Positions 1 through 10,100 of a stretch of 64,000 bases of DNA are shown here, piece by piece. The first letter of the stretch is position 1. Each line of letters opens with the position of its first letter. The notes under the pieces were generated by a model. The model had not been told where the DNA came from, did not search any database, and worked only from the letters and a program-made list of their open reading frames with translations. Position numbers and translations under genes: made by a program. Origin of the DNA: Oscarella lobularis (Eukaryota; Porifera; Homoscleromorpha; Homosclerophorida; Oscarellidae); assembly GCF_947507565.1 (NCBI RefSeq), contig NC_089194.1, forward strand, positions 682,001-746,000, in the 5' to 3' direction.

Positions 1-355
1 ATAAGTGATAAAAGAGCTCACGGTAGTCGAATGATAGAGTCTAAGAGCCCCAATAAAAATACATAAATGAATACTCTAACGCCTCTCTCACCTCTACAAC
101 TGTTTCGTCAAGGGTTCCCACCGCGAATGTGAGCTCGAATTCATAAGAAGTTCCGCGCAGTTCATAGAGCTTGTAATAGTAGCATAATTCCAAAACGGAT
201 GGATTGAGATTGTAGACGACTGTGAAAAGAAGAAAAATAAATAAACACTTAAAATTATTTGTATTCTCACCTTGCTTGATATCATCCATATTGGCGTTCA
301 GATGACGCATGAAAACGCCCACCGCTTGCATGCACTTTCTTCGAATCCAATAGGT
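1..355. other. no recognisable gene
   Basis: Short open frames exist on the minus strand, but none resembles a known domain and I could not join them with confidence to the kinase-like exon that follows at 356-550. It may be the 3' part of that decayed gene or plain intergenic DNA. Confidence 0.3.
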
Positions 356-880
356 TTACGAGCTGCCACAGATATAGTCAAAGATCAAAACAATTGATTT
401 TTTAATTCCTTTACTTTCTCTGGCTTGGGTTTTGCAAAGGACTGAGCTAAAATCATTTCGTCTAACAATTTTAATTTTGAGTGTTTCAAACGACGGCCGA
501 TAATGTGAACGACAGTTCCAGCACTGCTCCATCACTCTTCTCAATTCCAAGCGACACGGCTAAAAACAGAAACAACAATAATTATTCAATTACTGTAATT
601 CAGTGACGTTCTCACTATAAATATTTCTATTGCTTTCTGGTAAGAGCCCATACGTACTTGCTGTATAAACGGAGGCCCGTGCTTCACTCTTTTATAGGGC
701 GAATGCTGACACAGAGACGACACTTCCCACATAATCCCAAACTCCACACATCCGATGCTGTCTCGATCTCCTTGCCGTCTGTGCCACAATATGTATGTTC
801 GTTTTCAGATCGCCCATGCACTTCGTCGTTGAAGAAATAACGTAGCAAAAAGCAGTTTTCGAGCGCTTTTCGACTTCAGG
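356..880 (-). pseudogene. tyrosine-kinase-like domain fragment, frameshifted
   Basis: On the minus strand two pieces of a protein-kinase C-lobe are visible. The upstream piece (about 780-660) has SDVWS in one frame and then FGIMWEV in the next, which together match kinase subdomain IX (SDVWSFGI.LWE). The frame slips by one base near 737-743. A plausible donor follows PFIQQ (CAA|gtacgt), and an acceptor (tttttag) opens the second exon, which carries MEQCW and RPSFETLK, the subdomain XI signature (CW......RPSF). The glycine loop, HRD and DFG are not seen in the window. The frameshift points to a pseudogene or an assembly error. The gypsy element inserted a few hundred bases upstream (higher coordinates) may have cut it off from its 5' part. 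Assignment to tyrosine kinases rests on the WEV/CW/RPSF pattern only. Confidence 0.45.
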
Positions 881-1090
881 TGATCCGCATATATATACGG
901 GAGGTTCGAAAGAAACCAGCTTCATTTGCTCCTTCGAGCAAGAGTTACACTCATTTCGCCGGTTAAACGGCGGGGGAAACCAAGTGAGAACGCATTCGAT
1001 CGCCGAGAAAGGCAACGATTGCCGCGATGCGAGAGGATTTGGACGCGATTGTTTAACTGTTGATATCCCGGATAATTTCAAGAAAGTCCA

Positions 1091-1282
1091 TGTGGTGTGA
1101 GCTACTTAGAACTCAGGACTTATCTGTGTGTTGCCCGTACGTAAGGCGGAGCTTTGAATGTGACGTCACCCCGTTGTTCGTATATAGTCCCTGAGCCTTC
1201 TGCCACGGACTCACTCCTCCTATACTCACTCTTCTGTGTACCACAGCCCACAATAAAGTTCATTGAACACAACAACACCACA
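1091..1282 (+). repeat. 5' LTR
   Basis: Begins TGTGG and ends ACCACA, so the ends form a short inverted TG...CA. It contains a CRE-like palindrome TGACGTCA (1161-1168), a TATA-like tatata (1181-1186) and a polyadenylation signal AATAAA (1252-1257), which gives a plausible U3-R order. It looks identical to the 3' copy. Confidence 0.93.
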
Positions 1283-1300
1283 TGGTGTCAGGAGTCATAC
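1283..1300 (+). promoter_or_regulatory. primer binding site (tRNA-Leu-like)
   Basis: The base right after the 5' LTR starts TGGTGTCAGGAGTC. TGG is the complement of a tRNA 3' CCA, and TGGTGTCAG with a following A/G-rich stretch is the form used by gypsy elements primed with tRNA-Leu. The exact tRNA is an inference from memory of the family. Confidence 0.6.
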
Positions 1301-1308
1301 CCATCTAA

Positions 1309-2400
1309 ATGGAACACCTCAAGCAACCGAAGCAGTTCAATTTCCAGCACAAGGCAGCATGGCCTTCGTGGATCGAGCGCTTCGAGCAATTCCGTATCGC
1401 TTCCGGACTAGCGGACATGGGGGAGGAGAAACAAGTCACGACCCTGCTCTATACGATGGGTCCCGAAGCGAACGATGTTATGAAACAACTCACCCTTGCA
1501 GACCCTGACCGGAAGAAGTACGCTCCGGTTAAGGCCCAGTTCGACGCCTACTTCGCTAAAGCCCGCAACGTTATTTTCGAAATCTGCACGTTTCGAAAAC
1601 GTCGTCAGGGAGAGAAGGAGCCAGTCGAAGCCTTCATCACCGCCCTCTACACATTGTCAGAGTACTGCGAGTTCGGCGAGCGAAGGGAGAAAGAAATTCT
1701 TCTCCAGCTAATTATCAGGATACGCGACGACCGCGTTTCGCGCAGGTTACAGCAAGATCCCCAAATCACCCTCGAGGCCGCCGTAACCACGGCGAGACAA
1801 TATGAAGAGATAAGCCTTCAGCAAAGTTCCGTGAGAAGCACCGCCCCTCTCACGTCAACCCAACCGATATCGCCGTCTGTGTCGTTGGAACCGGTTATGC
1901 GGAAGCCGCAGACGCCGAAATTCGTCAAAACTAAGCTCCAGCAGCCGCGCGCTGGACAAACGCCCAAACACTGGACACCTCAAAGGAACAGTGGTCAAAG
2001 GAACAGTAGTGGATGCACTCGTTGCGGATACGCCCGTGAGCACCCGCGGGCAGAATGCAAAGCAAGCGAGGCCCGCTGCGGTAAATGCGGCAAGGTTGGA
2101 CACTTCGCAAAATTGTGCCGTAGTGCAGCAGTGATCGCCACTGCCGAAGCGTTCGACGCGCCGACCGAAACGCCCTTTCTCGGACTCCTCGTCACGGAAG
2201 CAGTCTCTCCGTGGGAGGCCGACATCCGTGTTGACGGTACGCCCACCCGTTTCAAAATAGACACGGGAGCGGATGTCACCTGCGTCTCCGAACGAGTCTA
2301 CGCTCAGCTCGGGTCGCCAAAGCTTACGCCAGGTTCGAGTCTCAACGTCTCAGGCGCCGGTACGGAGAATCTCGAAGTCGTCGGATCGTTCAGCGCCTAG
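1309..2400 (+). CDS. gag-pro: gag and protease part of the gypsy polyprotein
   Basis: 363 codons starting from the first ATG after the primer binding site. The first ~190 residues form a helical capsid-like region. Residues about 235-275 contain two clustered cysteine motifs, the second a CCHC zinc knuckle (CGKCGKVGHFAKLC). Near residue 325 lies the retropepsin active site IDTGADVTC. The frame stops at TAG (2398-2400) before the end of the protease fold. The same frame continues open downstream into RT, so gag, protease and pol share one reading frame with a single stop. The stop may be suppressed to control the Gag:Pol ratio, or it may be a disabling change. Confidence 0.85.
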   Translation: MEHLKQPKQFNFQHKAAWPSWIERFEQFRIASGLADMGEEKQVTTLLYTMGPEANDVMKQLTLADPDRKKYAPVKAQFDAYFAKARNVIFEICTFRKRRQGEKEPVEAFITALYTLSEYCEFGERREKEILLQLIIRIRDDRVSRRLQQDPQITLEAAVTTARQYEEISLQQSSVRSTAPLTSTQPISPSVSLEPVMRKPQTPKFVKTKLQQPRAGQTPKHWTPQRNSGQRNSSGCTRCGYAREHPRAECKASEARCGKCGKVGHFAKLCRSAAVIATAEAFDAPTETPFLGLLVTEAVSPWEADIRVDGTPTRFKIDTGADVTCVSERVYAQLGSPKLTPGSSLNVSGAGTENLEVVGSFSA

Positions 2401-2434
2401 CTAAACTTCGAAGCCCAGCTAAACTTCGAAGCCC
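2399..2434 (+). repeat. 18-bp in-frame tandem duplication at the gag-pro stop
   Basis: agctaaacttcgaagccc occurs at 2399-2416 and again at 2417-2434. The base before the first copy is t and the base before the second is c, so the first copy opens with TAG and the second with CAG in the same frame. Eighteen bases keep the frame. The stop codon therefore arose by a duplication plus one C/T difference, or the other way round. Confidence 0.85.
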
Positions 2435-5343
2435 GATCGTCGCGTGAAGATGTCTACGTTATTCGTCCTCTCAGGCACGCCCTCTTAGGGAAGCCAGCAC
2501 TCTGTTCGCTAGGAATCATCAAGCGCCTAGCAGAACTCCTCGCTGCAACCTCGTCTCTTGATGTCCACCGAGAATTCCCCAGTTTATTTCGAGGTCTCGG
2601 GACTATGCCAGGCGAGTACAGCATCCCGCTACGTGAAGGAGCTACGCCCTTTGCGCTTACGTCACCCAGACGCGTGCCACTTCCGCTCATGGACAGAGTC
2701 AAAGCGGATCTACAGCGTATGCAGTCGATTGGAGTGATTACGCCTGTCGAAGAGCCGACAGAGTGGTGCTCCGGCATGGTCGTCGTGCCTAAAAGCGGAC
2801 TCAAGGTTCGTGTCTGCGTCGACCTCGGAAAGCTCAATGAATGCGTGAAACGAGCTCGTCTAATGATTCCAGCCGTTGATCACGTTCTCGCCCAGTTACG
2901 CGGAGCGAAAGTCTTCACACACTTGGACGCCAACAGTGGATTTTGGCAGATTCCTCTTGCTAAGGAGTCAGCTCTCCTGACTACCTTCATTACTCCGTTT
3001 GGCCGCTTTTGCTTTAATAGGCTGCCGTTCGGAATCACCTCTGCGCCAGAAATCTTCCAATTGAAGATGCAGCAAATTTTATCCGGATTACCAGGAGTCG
3101 TCTGCATGATGGATGACTGCCTCGTCTTCGGATCCACTCAGTCGGAACACGACGAGAGACTGCGCAACGTTTGCAAACGGCTCGTTGACGCAGGAGTTAC
3201 ACTCAACACCGACAAGTGCAAATTCTCTGTCGAGTCAGTCAAATTCCTCGGTCAATACGTCGATGCCAACGGCATCAGAAGTGATCCTGATAAAGTCAAA
3301 GCTATCCAGGAGATGCCGGCCCCGCAAAATGTCTCAGACGTTCGTCGATTCATGGGCATGGTAAATCACCTCGGAAAATTTATCCCTAATCTAGCGGAGC
3401 TCACAGAACCGCTAAGAAACCTTCTGTCAAAGAGAAACCATTGGCTTTGGGAGCCCGCCCAAACCGATGCCTTTGACAAGATCAAGAGAATCCTTGCTTC
3501 AACTACGGTTTTGGCTCACTATAATCCACAGGCCGAAACTATCGTCTCAGCAGACGCATCTTCCTTCGGTGTTGGAGCCGTCCTTCTTCAACGCCAGGAC
3601 AATGGTGATTTGAGGCCCGTCGCCTACGCATCGCACTCGATGACGGAAACGCAGCAGAGATACGCCCAGATAGAAAAAGAAGCCTTCGCTCTCGTTTGGG
3701 CCTGCCGTCGTTTTCATGATTATCTCTACGGATTACCTATATTCCACGCGCACACGGATCATAAGCCGTTAGTGCCTCTTCTCAGCACGTCAAAGCGTCT
3801 TGACGAATTGCCTTGGCGAGTTCAGCGCTTTCGAATCGCCCTCGCTCGCTACAATTTCACTATCTCGCACGTTCCAGGAAAGCACATGTATCTTCCGGAC
3901 ACGCTGTCGAGAGCACCTTTACCAGGATCGGACGCAGTCGCAGCTGAAATTAGCGCCGACTCCGATACCTACTCTATCGCCTTTCTGGGATTCTTACCCG
4001 CAACTTCCGGCAAAATCGCCGAGATCAAATCCGCTCAAGCCGCAGATCCAGTCTGTCGTCTCCTCTCGTCGTTTGCGAAGGAGGGATGGCCTGAAAAGAA
4101 CACACTCCAAGGCGACTTGAAGCACTACTTCCCGTTTTCAGGAGAAATCACAAGTCACGAGGGACTACTTCGTGGTTCCAGAATCATCATTCCTCCCAGC
4201 CTCCGACAGAAGACGCTGGAGAGCCTTCACTCGGGTCACTTAGGGATCGTCAAATGCAGATCTCGTGCCCAAGAGTCAGTCTGGTGGCCAGGCTTGTCCG
4301 AAGAAATCAGCCGCATGGTTAATGAATGCGAAGTGTGCCTAAAGGAGAAGCCGAATCCTGTCGAGCCAATGATACTGTCAGGAACGCCGCCCTATCCCTT
4401 TCATACGGTCGGAACAGACCTATTCGAATTCAAAGGAAACCAATACCTACTCCTAGTCGATTACTTATCCCGTTATCCGGAGATCGCCCTACTAGAATCG
4501 GCTACATCTGAATCTGTCATCGGACATCTCAAATCAATATTTGCCCGATACGGAATTCCAGTCGTTGTTAGATCAGACAATGGTCCTCAATATGCATCCC
4601 AAGCATTCGCCGACTTCGCCAAGAAGTACGACTTCCAGCATATTACGTCGAGCCCGAAATATCCTCAGAGCAATGGCGAAGCAGAGCGCATGGTCAAGAC
4701 GATCAAAGAAATGCTCAAGAAAGCCGAAGATCCGTACCTTGCCTTGCTGTCATATCGCTCTACTCCATTGGCTCAAGGATTCTCACCAGCGCAGATCTTG
4801 ATGGGTCGCCGGTTGAGATCCAACGTGCCTACAACTGAATCCAGTCTACTCCCAGAAGCTATCCCTCTGGAGAAGCTACGCGATAAGGACAAACACGTCC
4901 GCGCGAAGCAGAAAGAAGATTTCGATCGACGCCATCGCGTCAGAGAAATGCCAACACTTCCAATAGGCCAAGCAGTCTATATTCCCGATCGCCAGAAATA
5001 CGGCAGAGTTGTCGCCCAAGCCTCATCATCAAGGAGCTATTACATTAACACACCTACCGGATCGTTTCGTCGCAACCGTGGAAAGTTGATCCCGGTGAGA
5101 GACGACGCCGCTTCCATACCTGAAGATGATGAAGATATCGTTATTCCCGAGCTACGAAATAATCCCGACGTACCTCCAAATGAAGCCGTCGAGGATCCCC
5201 CTCAAGCAGCGCCGCAGCAGCAGCCAGTGCCGCCGCAGCAGCAGCAACAGCCTCCACCCGTCCGAACCCGCTCAGGTCGTATTGTTAGACCTCCAGCAAG
5301 GTTTGCCGATGAGCAACCTGCTGGAAGGGGAGATGTGGTGTGA
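2401..5343 (+). CDS. pol: gypsy pol: end of protease, reverse transcriptase, RNase H, integrase
   Basis: The frame is open from just after the TAG to a TGA at 5341-5343, which lies inside the first bases of the 3' LTR; the first ATG is at 2605. RT motifs include VCVDLGKLN, HLDANSGFWQI, the LPFG block and the catalytic block CMMDD, where Met replaces the common Tyr/Phe before MDD. RNase H starts with SADASSFGVGAVL and includes the TDHKPL block. Integrase has an H-H-C-C zinc region (HSGHLG ... CEVC), then the catalytic D (GTDLF), D (SDNGPQY) and E (SNGEAERM). A GPY/F-like tail and a Q/P-rich stretch with RTRSGRIVRPPARF close it. With no start codon directly after the stop, expression probably needs readthrough. 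Confidence 0.9.
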   Translation, partial: LNFEAQLNFEARSSREDVYVIRPLRHALLGKPALCSLGIIKRLAELLAATSSLDVHREFPSLFRGLGTMPGEYSIPLREGATPFALTSPRRVPLPLMDRVKADLQRMQSIGVITPVEEPTEWCSGMVVVPKSGLKVRVCVDLGKLNECVKRARLMIPAVDHVLAQLRGAKVFTHLDANSGFWQIPLAKESALLTTFITPFGRFCFNRLPFGITSAPEIFQLKMQQILSGLPGVVCMMDDCLVFGSTQSEHDERLRNVCKRLVDAGVTLNTDKCKFSVESVKFLGQYVDANGIRSDPDKVKAIQEMPAPQNVSDVRRFMGMVNHLGKFIPNLAELTEPLRNLLSKRNHWLWEPAQTDAFDKIKRILASTTVLAHYNPQAETIVSADASSFGVGAVLLQRQDNGDLRPVAYASHSMTETQQRYAQIEKEAFALVWACRRFHDYLYGLPIFHAHTDHKPLVPLLSTSKRLDELPWRVQRFRIALARYNFTISHVPGKHMYLPDTLSRAPLPGSDAVAAEISADSDTYSIAFLGFLPATSGKIAEIKSAQAADPVCRLLSSFAKEGWPEKNTLQGDLKHYFPFSGEITSHEGLLRGSRIIIPPSLRQKTLESLHSGHLGIVKCRSRAQESVWWPGLSEEISRMVNECEVCLKEKPNPVEPMILSGTPPYPFHTVGTDLFEFKGNQYLLLVDYLSRYPEIALLESATSESVIGHLKSIFARYGIPVVVRSDNGPQYASQAFADFAKKYDFQHITSSPKYPQSNGEAERMVKTIKEMLKKAEDPYLALLSYRSTPLAQGFSPAQILMGRRLRSNVPTTESSLLPEAIPLEKLRDKDKHVRAKQKEDFDRRHRVREMPTLPIGQAVYIPDRQKYGRVVAQASSSRSYYINTPTGSFRRNRGKLIPVRDDAASIPEDDEDIVIPELRNNPDVPPNEAVEDPPQAAPQQQPVPPQQQQQPPPVRTRSGRIVRPPARFADEQPAGRGDVV
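5322..5333 (+). promoter_or_regulatory. polypurine tract
   Basis: ggaaggggaga lies directly before the 3' LTR, the position of the plus-strand primer for reverse transcription. Confidence 0.75.
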
Positions 5344-5525
5344 GCTACTTAGAACTCAGGACTTATCTGTGTGTTGCCCGTACGTAAGGCGGAGCTTTGA
5401 ATGTGACGTCACCCCGTTGTTCGTATATAGTCCCTGAGCCTTCTGCCACGGACTCACTCCTCCTATACTCACTCTTCTGTGTACCACAGCCCACAATAAA
5501 GTTCATTGAACACAACAACACCACA
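5334..5525 (+). repeat. 3' LTR
   Basis: 192 bp, reading the same as the 5' LTR, followed by the gtcca duplication. The pol stop codon lies in its first ten bases. Confidence 0.93.
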
Positions 5526-5530
5526 GTCCA

Positions 5531-7181
5531 GTTCTCACCAGCTTTTCGATTGCTTTTCACCCGCCTCAGAGGTTGAATTCAGTTCTCACAATGTAAAGGC
5601 GTTCTGTGTAAGCCGAAATTTGTCAGTCGCTTCCCTATTTCTTCAGCGACGAGCCACGACAATCATCGACTTAGCGTCGAGTAGCTTTGTCTGGGACGTA
5701 TTTTTTTCAGTGAAATGCTATACAAGCTTAGCGCATGTTGAGAGCGTGAAGGTAGAGACTACATTTCATTTCAACCATGGTGACACATTTTTGCATAGGA
5801 GCATAGTGCTGAAATGATGAAAGCGGTGACATCTATAACGCACGTAAAGTCGCGCACTTTCCTAAAAAACATCAAATGAACTGAAAGAAACGTAGAATTT
5901 CTCCTAGGCATATGTGTCTAGCTGTCATTGTATGGAGCTCTCCTAATGCTGTTGTTTGCTTCAACTCATTCGCGAGGGACTAGAACATCAATGGAGTAAG
6001 CGCGACGGCGAGTAGAAGGGGAGAAAGCCGAAGGCAAGGAGGATCCCGAGGAAAGGAAGAAGAAATGTAAGCGAACCTCGTCAATGACTATTTTTATTCA
6101 TTTTGTATCCTTTTCTTGTTTATATTGCTCCTGCTTCTTGTGGCAGTTGTAGCAAGCAAAATTTGTTTGCGAAGTGGTGTTCTCTTTCTTTTCTTGTTAC
6201 AGCAGCTATTGGGAGTGCGTGGTAAGCGTCTTTGCCGCTTTTTTTCCATCTTGTATGGCTAGTTTTTCCTGTTTCCTTTTCCGCCGAAGTACGTCGTCCT
6301 TTTTCCCCGAAGTTTTGCAAGTTCGAATTGAGCAGTCGATAGCCGTTTCGGTCTTTCGCGAGGAAGCTCTCCCAGTCAAAGTCAAATCGAAACGTTTGAC
6401 GGCTGTGACAGCGGTGACATTTAAACTACACGTGCATCTTCCTACACAACATCAATCAACAGTCTCTACCCCCTGTATGGATCTTCTAGTATTTATTTCG
6501 ACTCATGTTTGTGAGGGTCTGTAGAACGCCAATCAAGTGGCTCGATATTTAGAATAAATAAACTTGTCTTCATTGGCACCCTGAAATAGCAAAATATTTG
6601 ATTTCAGCTGGAGCAGACATGGAAGCTCGTAAATCGGTGTTTGATTTATCTTTATCTCTAAAGCACGGCAACTCACCTCGCAGCGTTTTTTGAGATACGT
6701 GCACTTTAAGGACGAGTATGAAGGTATCTGCTGGTATTGCATATTTATACAGAGTGCTAAATATTGATATTCCTTTTTTAGATTATTTGCTGTTGTCTAC
6801 AGTAATGTTTCTTCATGCCTTGGAACAGCTATTTTTGAGCCAAGTCTCCGTCCATCTGCGTGACGGCAGCGCGTCGGTGTGCTATGGGCAGAGGATAAAA
6901 ATATGTGTGTTGCAGGTATTTATAATTCATTACGCCATAGGTTTTTGTTGGTTGATGATGTCATTACTGCGGCTACCAAGCGATTTTGCATAAGTAAATC
7001 AAAAGTTGTCATAGAAACAGACGAGTAAAAAAAGAAACAACAAATGATAAAGCACTAATGAATAATATTAACCAAGCAAAAAGAAAGACAAGCAGAAAAA
7101 TAGAAACAAAAAATGATAAAGCACTGATGAATAATATTAACCAAGCAAAAAGAAAGACAAACAGAAAGTTATAATAATAGT
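5531..7181. other. intergenic, no gene recognised
   Basis: Open frames here are short and low in complexity, for instance a Phe/Ser-rich frame at 6174-6524. I see no domain, splice-linked exon chain or transposon end. It separates the gypsy element from the 3' end of RNF213-like gene A. Confidence 0.5.
7034..7171. repeat. 69-bp tandem duplication
   Basis: Two A-rich copies begin gaaaca at 7034 and 7103 and run into the same ...accaagcaaaaagaaagaca... tail with only a few differences. It lies just past the stop codon of gene A, so probably in its 3' untranslated or downstream region. Confidence 0.85.
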
Positions 7182-10100
7182 CTAATGGTACTGTGGGTGA
7201 TCTCGATTAGCCTGAAAAAGAACTGTTTGTGTCCAACAGGCAGACAAATGACGAAGCTTAATTTCTTCTGGCAATTTTTCCAATCCTTTAAGTTTAGAGT
7301 TGCAGAAATCTGATAAAGCGTTTCCCAAACTAACAAAAGCCTTGTCAGAAATTTTTATAAAAATTAGCTATTTTACCTATAATTTTCGAAATCTTTTACT
7401 TCGACTTTATTCTTGATTTCAAGCCACGCCAGATGCATTAGTTCACCCATGAAAATATCAAGATTAATGTGCGTTAACTGCCTAACGAATTCGGTCTCTA
7501 GATCCTTTGCAAGCGAATCTTTAAACGTTACAGGAAAATCTTCGAAAGGATTCTATAGTACACAAACAACGTGTTGAAGAAAAAGCAATTTTGGAGCTAG
7601 GCGAAGTTACCTTCTCAGCTAGAACAAGCCGCTTGTTTCTTTCAACGGTCAAAATCGTCCAGAAAGAGAGAACGTGTTTTAGGCAACAAAATCGTACTGC
7701 TTTGGGACTGATCAATCCTTGGTCATCTGGCATTCTTAACGTGATGTGCAAATAATTGTGAAGGGTATCATCTCCGTCTCCTCCTGTTGACACCAGAAAT
7801 CCTATCACGATATCGAGAACAGATAAAACCGCATAGACGTCGGTTATATCGTGCAGCTCGCTCACGATCTGCCGAGATACAGCCCCAGGAAGCTTTTCCT
7901 AAATTATAAAAAAGTAAATTAGAAGTTAGCAATCAACTACATCTATTTTTAACCTGAGATACTTTTCGTCGAATTCGATCAAAGAAAGCCATACTATAAA
8001 AATCTTGGCTATACGCAAATTGGAGAGGCTATAAAAAAATCAAAGTTGTTAGCAATCTAAGGAACAAGAGTGCATTTACCTTAAATTTTATGGAAGGTTT
8101 ACCAGAAAAATAGCGGTTGATCAGCTCGCGCTCCAAAGACGGAAAGTCGTACTCAATTTTGGCACCGCTGCCTGCTTCCAAGGAATAGCTACAGTGGGCT
8201 AAGACAAGGGATAGTAGATCACGATCATAGTCATAGGAGATCAAATGAGCCTGGCTTAAAAAATCCATTGAAATTTCAGCATGTTGCCTATAATTAATTT
8301 TAGGTCAAGACAGAGATTGTTAAAAGGAGCTTAATATACGTACTCAGAGCTGCTGGAGAGCTCTCTGAAGCGAGCTATAAACTCGTTCTGAACAGAAACA
8401 AGATATTCAACCAACAACCTTGCACACACTCCTCGTCCCTTCGCTGTAGGCAAGAGAAAAGCTATTGGTGTGTTTCGGGAAAACATTGAAGGAAGAGTGT
8501 CATCCGGAAGTTTGGTTTTAAAGCGGCCGTGCCAGTGGAGAGCTCTTTTACCTATGACTGACCAAACCTTTCCAAAAATGCCGATCAGTGACGAATACTT
8601 TTCTCTTTCTCTATCTACAATAAGCCAATAATGCTGAAAAATCTGAAAGAAAAGAATACTTACCAGGCAATTGCTTCAAAAATTCTGCTATAGTGAGCTT
8701 GTTTGCCTTGCCAATATCAAGTCGGCGGTGAAATTTCTCCATTAGCAGTCTTTGTAGACTAATAATTGATATAAGGTGAATCAATGGACGGAGCTTTTGT
8801 TCCTGTGGATAAAGTGATTACCTGAATATAAACTCGATTTCTATGCATCACTTACATGCTCAAGAAATTCCTTCAGAATCCTTGGCACTTTTGATGTATC
8901 TTCCCTTCCGTACTTTCGAACAAACAACATTTCCAGATGTTTGACGCTGACAGGAACTCTGTGCCGCCACCAAGCTGAAGGAGACTTGAACAGGCGAGGA
9001 GCTTCAACTTCGTGTATCCACCTGTACATCGAATTTTGTTCTACTAAAAGCTTAAAGAAATCATGGACAACGCAATCCTTAACATCTAACCAAGATCGTC
9101 GTCTCTTGCCACGGTCTCTATCCACCTCGGCAAATTAGTGCAAACAACCTTTAGAATGTATACAGTTCAAGACAAAAATCCACACATGAGAAACACCAGG
9201 TACCTGCATGACAGGTTGAAAAAAATGATTACAAAATTCCTTTTCCCAACTAGCTCTTCCTTCTTTCGATGCAAAATCACGACTAGATACCACTAAAATT
9301 ATCTTATATAAGTGCAAACTATGGATAGATAGAATGGTAGCAGTACTTTCGCCACACGCTGGGTGGTTCACTATGCGGTCCAACACTTGATGCGCAACTA
9401 AGCTCGCATTATCGACTGCAAGACCAATTGCATCAGAAAATCCTTCCAAATCTTTAAGAAAGTGGCTCCAGAAGAAGAACGGCAGGGATTCGTGAGAGAC
9501 AGTCGCGTGAGTCAGAGAAACAACAGCGTCGACAGTAGCCTAGAATATACTGAAAGTTAAACAAAGCAACTTCATTGACCGCGAGAGCAAAAATTATTAC
9601 AGCAGGAAAAAGTAAATTATTTAAAGAAGCTAATCATATGCTCTTAATAGAAACAAACTGCAAGCGTTTGGTGATTAGGTTTAAAATGATGTCAAAAGGC
9701 GTTCTGAAATGCATGTCATTAGACCATTATGTATTAATTTATCTTCACGTAACCAGTTCTAATTAAATAAGCGTTTTTTTTCTGTTGCTACAGGAAACAT
9801 GCATGCAGAGTTCGTTATTATATTCTGCCACTTGTCTGCATGGTCTACCAACAAACATGCATGGATAACATTGGAGACAAGGAATAAATTTAAAAGCGTT
9901 TATGGGCGTAAAAGGGCCCTTTTCGATCTATCTCGGTACACAGCTGCGAGCTCGGAGCCATGCATACAGCACGATTACTATTTTTTACCAATTAGCGCAT
10001 AAAGGATTAAATCACTGAATTCGCTCCAAACAAATAGAAATACAACATACCTCCTGACACGACGCCCACATCAAAGCGCCGTGAAGCAAAATTCGCATAA

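Larger units (their letters stand above)
1086..5530 (+). mobile_element. Ty3/gypsy LTR retrotransposon, complete, with 5-bp target duplications
   Basis: Two direct LTRs (1091-1282 and 5334-5525) flank a gag-protease-RT-RNaseH-integrase coding region. The target duplication is gtcca at 1086-1090 and again at 5526-5530, five bases as usual for gypsy integrases. The LTRs look identical base for base over 192 bp, so insertion is recent. The gene order with integrase last is the Ty3/gypsy order. No envelope-like ORF and no chromodomain are visible after integrase. The only visible break is an in-frame TAG at 2398-2400 inside the protease region; otherwise the element looks complete. Confidence 0.93.

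Noticed and set aside
6174-6524. 116-codon Phe/Ser-rich ORF between the gypsy element and gene A
   Set aside because: Low complexity, no domain and no supporting splice-linked exons; likely chance.
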